Below are positions 59,174 to 64,000 of a DNA stretch of 64,000 nucleotides, one piece after another. The DNA is from JADGHX01 sp035760965 (GTDB lineage Bacteria > Pseudomonadota > Gammaproteobacteria > Steroidobacterales > Steroidobacteraceae), in contig DASTRY010000100.1 in the NCBI GenBank assembly GCA_035760965.1, positions 1 through 64,000 of the forward strand, written 5' to 3'. The first letter of the stretch is position 1, and the number at the start of each line of letters is the position of its first letter. Under the pieces are notes generated by a model that was given only the letters and a program-made list of their open reading frames with translations, did no database searches and was not told the origin of the DNA. The position numbers and the translations under genes are program-made.

Positions 59174-60349
59174 GTGAGTCGGGTCGTTCTATTCGTCGCG
59201 CTGTTTCTCGCGAACGGGCACGCGCTTGCGGGCACGTGGACGGACCTCTGGCTCACGCCCGATCAGCAGGGCCAGCGCTTGCTCGAAGCGGGCGATGCGA
59301 GCACGGCCGCAAAGCGTTTTCAGGATCCTCGCCGGCGGGCATATGCCGATCTGAAGGCGGGAAACTACGATGCCGCGGCTGCGCGGCTCGCGCCGCTGCA
59401 GGATGCCGACTCGCTCTACAACCGCGGTAACGCACTCGCGCGCGCGGGAAAGCTGAAAGAAGCCCTTGCGGCGTACGACGCCGCGCTCGCCAAGGCGCCG
59501 AACAATCGCGACGCCCGGCACAACCGCGACCTCGTTCAGCGTCAGCTGCAAAAACAACGCGCCGCTCAGCAGAACGGACAGCAGGGTTCGAATGGAGGCC
59601 AAGGCGGCGGCCAGCAAAGCAACGGCAGCGGAGGGAATGGCGGCCACGAAAGCAAGGGCGGGCAGGAAGGAAGCAGCAACCAGGCCGGCGCCAATCAGCA
59701 AAGTGGCTCGACTCAGCAAGGCAATGCGAATCGGCAGGACGGCGCGAATCGGCAGGACGGCGCCAATCAGCAAGGTGGTGCCAACCAGCAGGGCGGTGCC
59801 AATCAGCAAGGCGGTGTGAATCAGCAGGGTGAGGCGAATCAGCAGGGCAGCGCCAATCAGCAAGGTGGTGCCAACCAGCAGAGCGGCGCCAGCTCGCTAG
59901 CCAGCGGCGCTCAGCAAAACAGCAATCCGCAAAGCGGCGCAGGCGAGCCGCAACGCCCGGCCCTCGCGGACGCGAATCCGCAGAGCGGGGCGTCGCCTGC
60001 GCAGGGCGCCGGCGGACGGAATGCCTCCTCGTCCAGCGACTCGATCGCGTCGAGCGCACAAGCGTCTAACGCCGACTCGCATCGAGGCACACAGGATCTC
60101 GCGGCCGCAGACGCGCAGACCGACGCGCAGCGAGCCGCGGCGGCACGCCGCGATGTGTCCGCGGCCTTCCAACCCGGTGCCGCCCCTCGAAGCGGCAGTG
60201 CCCGATCGGAAGAGAACCCCAAACCGACCACCGAGCGAGCGCTCGCGCGCGAGCAGTGGCTGCGCCGCATCCCGGAAGATCCGGGCGAGCTCCTGCGCCG
60301 CAAGTTCATGGTCGAGCACATGAGGAAACGACAGGATTCCCGCCAATGA
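59174..60349 (+). CDS. BatC-like TPR protein with hexapeptide-repeat linker
   Basis: 391 residues from the GTG at 59174. Signal peptide (VVLFVALFLANGHALAG), then TPR helices (RAYADLKAGNYDAAAARLAP, SLYNRGNALARAGKLKEALA, LAKAPNNRDARHNRDLVQRQ; about residues 50-125). From about residue 130 it becomes Gln/Gly/Asn/Ser-rich low complexity, with a tandem hexapeptide array (GANQQG type) at about residues 173-240. The charged C-terminus (EQWLRRIPEDPGELLRRKFM) is the conserved anchor found in BatC/Bat TPR proteins. TPR scaffolds connect VWA proteins and BatD. Confidence 0.92.
   Translation: MSRVVLFVALFLANGHALAGTWTDLWLTPDQQGQRLLEAGDASTAAKRFQDPRRRAYADLKAGNYDAAAARLAPLQDADSLYNRGNALARAGKLKEALAAYDAALAKAPNNRDARHNRDLVQRQLQKQRAAQQNGQQGSNGGQGGGQQSNGSGGNGGHESKGGQEGSSNQAGANQQSGSTQQGNANRQDGANRQDGANQQGGANQQGGANQQGGVNQQGEANQQGSANQQGGANQQSGASSLASGAQQNSNPQSGAGEPQRPALADANPQSGASPAQGAGGRNASSSSDSIASSAQASNADSHRGTQDLAAADAQTDAQRAAAARRDVSAAFQPGAAPRSGSARSEENPKPTTERALAREQWLRRIPEDPGELLRRKFMVEHMRKRQDSRQ
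59689..59890 (+). repeat. Tandem 18-bp coding repeat array in BatC-like gene
   Basis: Roughly ten in-frame copies of an 18-base unit near GCCAATCAGCAAGGTGGT encode (G/S/E)(A/V)NQQG-type hexapeptides. Copies differ mostly at the third codon positions and at one or two residues (NRQDGA, NQQGGV, NQQGEA). A copy-number change would keep the frame, so this is a candidate for length variation. Confidence 0.85.
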
Positions 60350-62205
60350 AGTCGTGGTTGCACCTCATCTTGGGATTGCTGGCAATCACTCTCACCGGTG
60401 TCGCGAACGCCGGCGTCCGCGCCTCGCTGGACAACGATCAGGTCGCGCCGGGCGATTCCGTACAACTCACGCTCGTGCACGACGGGCAGACGAACGACGA
60501 GCCGGACCTGTCCCCGCTCGGTCGGGACTTCGACGTGCTGGGCCGCCAGAGCAGCACGAGTGTGCAGGTGATCAACGGCAGCGCGAGCGCGCGCACGGAG
60601 CTGACGCTCACCATCTCACCCAAGCGTTCCGGAACGCTGACCGTGCCGTCGATCACATGGGGCGGCGACAGAACGAGCCCGCTGACATTGAACGTCACGA
60701 GCAGCGCGGCAGGCCAAAGCGGCAGCCAAGGCAACAGTGCGAGCACGGCCCGATCGGCAAACGTCTTCATCGAAACCGAAGTGGATCCGAAGCAGCCCGT
60801 CGTTCAGTCCGCGGTCCGCGTCACCGTGAAGCTGTACATCGCGCAGACGCTGTATCGGGCCAATCTCGACCTGCCGGCGAGTGGCGACGTGCTCGTGCAG
60901 AAAGTCGGCGACGATGAGCAGAGCGAAACCGTTCGCAATGGCCGCACCTACAAGGTGGTGACGCGGCACTACCTCGTCTTCCCACAACACAGCGGCACGA
61001 TTCAGCTGCAAGGACCGGTGCTGAGCGCTCAGGTTGCGGATCGCCGTCGCTCGAGCTTCTTCGACGACGACCCGTTCGCAAGCGTGTTCGGCCAGTCGCC
61101 CTTCGCCGGCATGACGAGCACGCGGCCGATGCGATTGCATGGCGACGACATCACGCTGAACGTGCAGCCGCGCCCTCCCGGCTTCGCAAGCGGCTATTGG
61201 CTCCCGGCCAAGCAGGTGACACTCGAAGGTGAATGGAACCCGACGAACGGGCAGACCCACGTGGGCGATCCCATCACGCTCACGCTGCACTTGCGGGCAG
61301 AAGGGCAAACGGCGGCGCAGCTTCCCGACCTGTCCACGTTGCTCGCGCTGCCGGATGGCGTGAAGGCGTATCCCGATCAGGCGAAGCTCGACAACGCGGT
61401 TCGCGGTGATGCCGTCGTCGGCACGCGCTCGCAAAGCATCGCGCTCATTGCCGATACGCCCGGGCGGTTCTCGATCCCGGACCTGAAAGTGCGGTGGTGG
61501 GACACGCGCACCGGCCAGCCGCGCGAGACGACGCTGCCGGGAAAGACGCTCGTCATCGAGCCGGCGGCGGGGTCACCCTCGACTTCGACCGCAGCGAATC
61601 CTGCCGCAAGTCAGGTGACGAGCGGTTCCTCGGTGAACGCTCAGAGCACGAGCCGTTCCGAATCGAGCGTGCCTGCCGCGGGCTCCGCGCAAAGTGCGAG
61701 TCCGGCTTCCGCCACCGGGTCGCACGCCAGCGGCACGGCGACGAGCGACGCAGGACTGTGGCGCTGGATCGCGCTCGGCCTCGGCGTGATGTGGCTGGCG
61801 ACACTTGCGGCATGGCTCGGCCCGAAGTGGGTGCGCTCGAAGGCAAGGACTGCTTCGGCCCCACGCAGCGAGTCGATGCCGGCGAGCGGCAACGTCGCGC
61901 AAGCGCGCGCGGAGTTCCACAACGCCTGTCGCAGGAACGACGCGCTGGCTGCGCGGCGTGCGCTGCTGGCTTGGGTGCGCGCCAAATCGCCGGGCGCGAC
62001 GTTGGCTGGGCTCAACGCCTTCGCGAAGCAGCTCGACGATCCCGCACTAGCAGACCGAATTCGCGCGCTCGATCGCGCCTGTTTCACCGGCGAGACCTGG
62101 CAGGATGGCGCGGCGTTGGCGCAGGCGCTAGCGGACCTCCCGACACCAAAGCACGCGACACCACCGCGCCGCGAGCGCGCCTCGCTCGCACCGCTGTATC
62201 CATGA
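60346..62205 (+). CDS. BatD-like exported membrane protein
   Basis: 619 residues. Signal peptide (LHLILGLLAITLTGVANA), then BatD repeats of immunoglobulin-like beta domains: VRASLDNDQVAPGDSVQLTL, FDVLGRQSSTSVQVINGSAS, PKRSGTLTVPSITWGGDRTS, and PTNGQTHVGDPITLTLHLRA. A Ser/Thr/Ala-rich linker precedes one membrane span (WRWIALGLGVMWLATLAAWL, about residue 475) and a cytoplasmic tail (ARAEFHNACRRNDALAARRA). The family closes Bat operons. Overlaps BatC by 4 bases. Confidence 0.94.
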   Translation: MKSWLHLILGLLAITLTGVANAGVRASLDNDQVAPGDSVQLTLVHDGQTNDEPDLSPLGRDFDVLGRQSSTSVQVINGSASARTELTLTISPKRSGTLTVPSITWGGDRTSPLTLNVTSSAAGQSGSQGNSASTARSANVFIETEVDPKQPVVQSAVRVTVKLYIAQTLYRANLDLPASGDVLVQKVGDDEQSETVRNGRTYKVVTRHYLVFPQHSGTIQLQGPVLSAQVADRRRSSFFDDDPFASVFGQSPFAGMTSTRPMRLHGDDITLNVQPRPPGFASGYWLPAKQVTLEGEWNPTNGQTHVGDPITLTLHLRAEGQTAAQLPDLSTLLALPDGVKAYPDQAKLDNAVRGDAVVGTRSQSIALIADTPGRFSIPDLKVRWWDTRTGQPRETTLPGKTLVIEPAAGSPSTSTAANPAASQVTSGSSVNAQSTSRSESSVPAAGSAQSASPASATGSHASGTATSDAGLWRWIALGLGVMWLATLAAWLGPKWVRSKARTASAPRSESMPASGNVAQARAEFHNACRRNDALAARRALLAWVRAKSPGATLAGLNAFAKQLDDPALADRIRALDRACFTGETWQDGAALAQALADLPTPKHATPPRRERASLAPLYP

Positions 62206-62209
62206 GCGC

Positions 62210-62734
62210 CTAGATCACGGCTCTCGGATCGCCCTTTTGCGTGAAGATCGACACGATCAGCGCGACCACGAATCCCGTGATCACGCCGGCGATCAGCGAG
62301 GTGACGACGATGCCGACGGGAGTCATGATCATCCCGGTCATCGCCATCGCCTGCTGTGCCTGCGCGCCGGTGATTCCGCGCTGCGCGAGCGCGGCTTCCT
62401 GCGCCTTCATCGCCGCTGCGAAATAGCCGGTGTTGATGAACTTGACGTAGATGAACACGAGCACGCACGTGACCACCGACGAAACGACCGCGAGCAGAGT
62501 GCCGGACCCGAGGCCCTGCGAGTACTTCATCATGCCTTCGTGAGTCGCCTTGAACTCACGGTGCGCGAGCACCATCAGCACGACGAGCACGGCGATATTC
62601 AGCACCGACATGAGCCAGCTCTGCTGCAAGCCGCTCAGCGCTCCGACGAGGAAAATAACGAATGCGATGAGGCCATGAATGACCCCGTACTTCGTCGCGA
62701 TCCGGCCAATGCCCGGCGCCCGTTGTCCTTCCAT
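62210..62734 (-). CDS. DUF4199 membrane protein
   Basis: 174 residues, convergent with BatD. Four membrane helices: YGVIHGLIAFVIFLVGALSG, SVLNIAVLVVLMVLAHREFK, LLAVVSSVVTCVLVFIYVKF, MTPVGIVVTSLIAGVITGFV. Between helices 2 and 3 is the DUF4199 stretch MMKYSQGLGSGTLLAVV, and a helical loop (FAAAMKAQEAALAQRGITGA) follows. Function unknown. Confidence 0.9.
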   Translation of the reverse strand: MEGQRAPGIGRIATKYGVIHGLIAFVIFLVGALSGLQQSWLMSVLNIAVLVVLMVLAHREFKATHEGMMKYSQGLGSGTLLAVVSSVVTCVLVFIYVKFINTGYFAAAMKAQEAALAQRGITGAQAQQAMAMTGMIMTPVGIVVTSLIAGVITGFVVALIVSIFTQKGDPRAVI

Positions 62735-62819
62735 CGTTTCGTCCCCCCCTGTTGTGCGTTTCGAGTTCGAGTTGTCCGCGCAGGCGACTATAGCCGCATG
62801 CGGCGCAGGTCGGTAGGGA

Positions 62820-64000
62820 TTACGAGCGGATGGCGCCAGGTGCGGATGACGCCGCGCCGGCAGGATAACCGGGCTTCAGTGCGAACCGCACGAACGCCCC
62901 GGCCGCGAAAATGAGGACCGCGCACACGAGCAGAGCGGTCCGGGGGCTCACCACTTGCGACGCCGTGCCCGCCGCGAGACTGCCGACGGGCGCAATCCCG
63001 AAGAAGGCCACCGTGAAGATCGACATGACGCGGCCGCGCATCTGATCGTCCACCATCAAATGGATGAGCGCGTTGCTCGCCGAGACGACGTTGATCGTGC
63101 AGAAGCCGAGAACCATCAGCTCCGTCACGGCGAGCCAGAACGGGCTCGTGAAGGAGAAGGCGAGCACCGCAAGCGCCGCGATGAGCGTGCACCGTGAGAT
63201 GTTGCGGTCGATGACGGCGGCATCGCGCCGTGAGGCGAGGAACAGCGCGCCGATGCACGAGCCGATGCCGGCCGCGGCCGTCAAGAACCCGAACGCCTGC
63301 GCGTCTCCCGCAAACACCTTCTTCGCGAACCAGGGCAACAGCGTGATCGGCGCCATGCCGAAGAAGCCCATGACCATGACGATGAACAGCAGTGCGCGGA
63401 TGTGCTGGTGCGCATACGTGTACTGGAAGCCGCTGCGCAAGGCTTCGAGCACGCGGTGACGATGGCGCGTCACGGCTCGCGGCCGGATGGCGCGAAGTGC
63501 GGCGATCATCCCGAGGAACGACAGCGCATTCAGCAGGAAGCACATGCGCTCGCCGACGAGCCCTACGACGATGCCGCCGATCGCCGGCCCCACGAAACGC
63601 GTCGCGTGGATCACCACCGAGTTGAGCGCCACGGCGTTCGGAATGTCCTCGGCCTTCTCGACGAGCTCGGCGACGAAGGACTGGCGCACCGGCTGGTCGA
63701 CGCCGTTGATGAGCCCGAGGAGCGTCGCGAGACACACGAGCGTCCAGGCCTGCAACGGAACGGTGAACGCGAGCGTCGCGAGCAACATCGCATGGCACAG
63801 CGCGAGCCACTGCGTCCGCAGCAGCAGAGTGCGGCGATCGAGCCGATCCGACAGCACGCCGCCCAGCGGCGAGAGCACGAGGAGCGGAACCTGACCGCTG
63901 AACGTGATGAGCCCGAGCATGAACGTCGAATCCGTGATGCGGTAGGTGAGCCAGATGAGCGCCACCTGCTGCATCCAGTTGCCCGTCAACGAGACGAGCT
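62820..64000 (-). CDS. MFS transporter, DHA3/EntS-like, partial
   Basis: The frame is open through the right edge; the last codons read LVSLTGNWMQQ, an inner helix-1 sequence, so the true start lies outside. About 393 residues are present. Family pattern: SGQVPLLVLSPLGGVLSDRL then DRRTLLLRTQ, VDQPVRQSFVAELVEKAEDI, PNAVALNSVVIHATRFVGPA, and DDQMRGRVMSIFTVAFFGIA with PVGSLAAGTAS. DHA3 members export siderophores or macrolide-like drugs. The MRGR segment is homologous to the pseudogene at 52801-52953. Confidence 0.92.
   Translation of the reverse strand, partial: LVSLTGNWMQQVALIWLTYRITDSTFMLGLITFSGQVPLLVLSPLGGVLSDRLDRRTLLLRTQWLALCHAMLLATLAFTVPLQAWTLVCLATLLGLINGVDQPVRQSFVAELVEKAEDIPNAVALNSVVIHATRFVGPAIGGIVVGLVGERMCFLLNALSFLGMIAALRAIRPRAVTRHRHRVLEALRSGFQYTYAHQHIRALLFIVMVMGFFGMAPITLLPWFAKKVFAGDAQAFGFLTAAAGIGSCIGALFLASRRDAAVIDRNISRCTLIAALAVLAFSFTSPFWLAVTELMVLGFCTINVVSASNALIHLMVDDQMRGRVMSIFTVAFFGIAPVGSLAAGTASQVVSPRTALLVCAVLIFAAGAFVRFALKPGYPAGAASSAPGAIRS

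Noticed and set aside
62793..62804. Palindrome GCCGCATGCGGC before the last MFS gene
   Set aside because: No T-run follows and it lies between a stop and a divergent-promoter-like gap; too short to call a terminator or operator.

Overview
The window is a GC-rich stretch, densely coded on both strands, from a Gram-negative bacterium. TonB-dependent receptors, an outer-membrane lipoprotein (o-spanin), c-type cytochromes, Tat and Sec signals and a Bat operon all point that way. The mix (large VTGTRI-type receptors, PQQ dehydrogenases, DUF1552/DUF1592 proteins) resembles soil Gammaproteobacteria such as Steroidobacteraceae or Xanthomonadales relatives; this placement is inference. I saw no rRNA, tRNA or CRISPR array.

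Region 1 (1-12440, all minus strand) is the most notable part. It is the head of an extracellular contractile injection system (eCIS, Afp/PVC-like, phage-tail derived). In transcription order it encodes an Rz-like i-spanin with an Rz1-like o-spanin lipoprotein nested inside it in another frame, an AAA+ ATPase, a DUF4255 cap/terminator, two sheaths, a tube, a small zinc-knuckle protein, a DUF6760 protein, a second longer tube, a disordered Ser/Thr/Ala-rich protein, a LysM baseplate protein, a gpD-like hub, a gp5/VgrG-like spike, a PAAR tip, a gp25 baseplate protein and a J-like baseplate protein cut by the window start. Tape measure, fibres and cargo would lie beyond position 1. A spanin pair at the head of the operon suggests that particle release by lysis is built into it.

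Region 2 (12646-22133) is mixed housekeeping: a secreted protein, a tandem Usp protein, a GNAT acetyltransferase, an exported S10 carboxypeptidase, an MHS-family permease, an exported M20 peptidase, a 2OG-Fe(II) oxygenase and a metallo-beta-lactamase-fold hydrolase.

Region 3 (22394-46154) is a carbohydrate/sugar-acid utilisation island. A TonB receptor sits behind a LacI-type operator-like palindrome and ends in a strong terminator. Next comes an operon of ThuA-like protein, TonB receptor, a giant double pectate-lyase-3/beta-propeller protein and a GntP permease, followed by gluconokinase, an exported aldose epimerase, two SDRs with a FadR-type GntR regulator, and a divergent operon of MFS transporter, SDR, dihaem cytochrome c and two PQQ dehydrogenases (one fused to two cytochrome c modules). 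A FAH-family hydrolase closes it. The 9-mer ACTGTATAC occurs in the promoter regions of both large operons and is a candidate operator for the GntR protein.

Region 4 (46212-52639, minus strand) encodes a DUF1592/DUF1588 cytochrome-bearing protein, a Tat-exported DUF1552 protein, a Tat-exported MBL-fold hydrolase and an exported ankyrin protein. Region 5 (52801-64000) has an MFS gene remnant, an isoprenylcysteine methyltransferase-like membrane protein, a GNAT protein, a complete MoxR-DUF58-DUF4381-BatA-BatB-BatC-BatD operon whose BatC-like protein carries a hexapeptide repeat array, a DUF4199 membrane protein and an MFS transporter cut by the window end.
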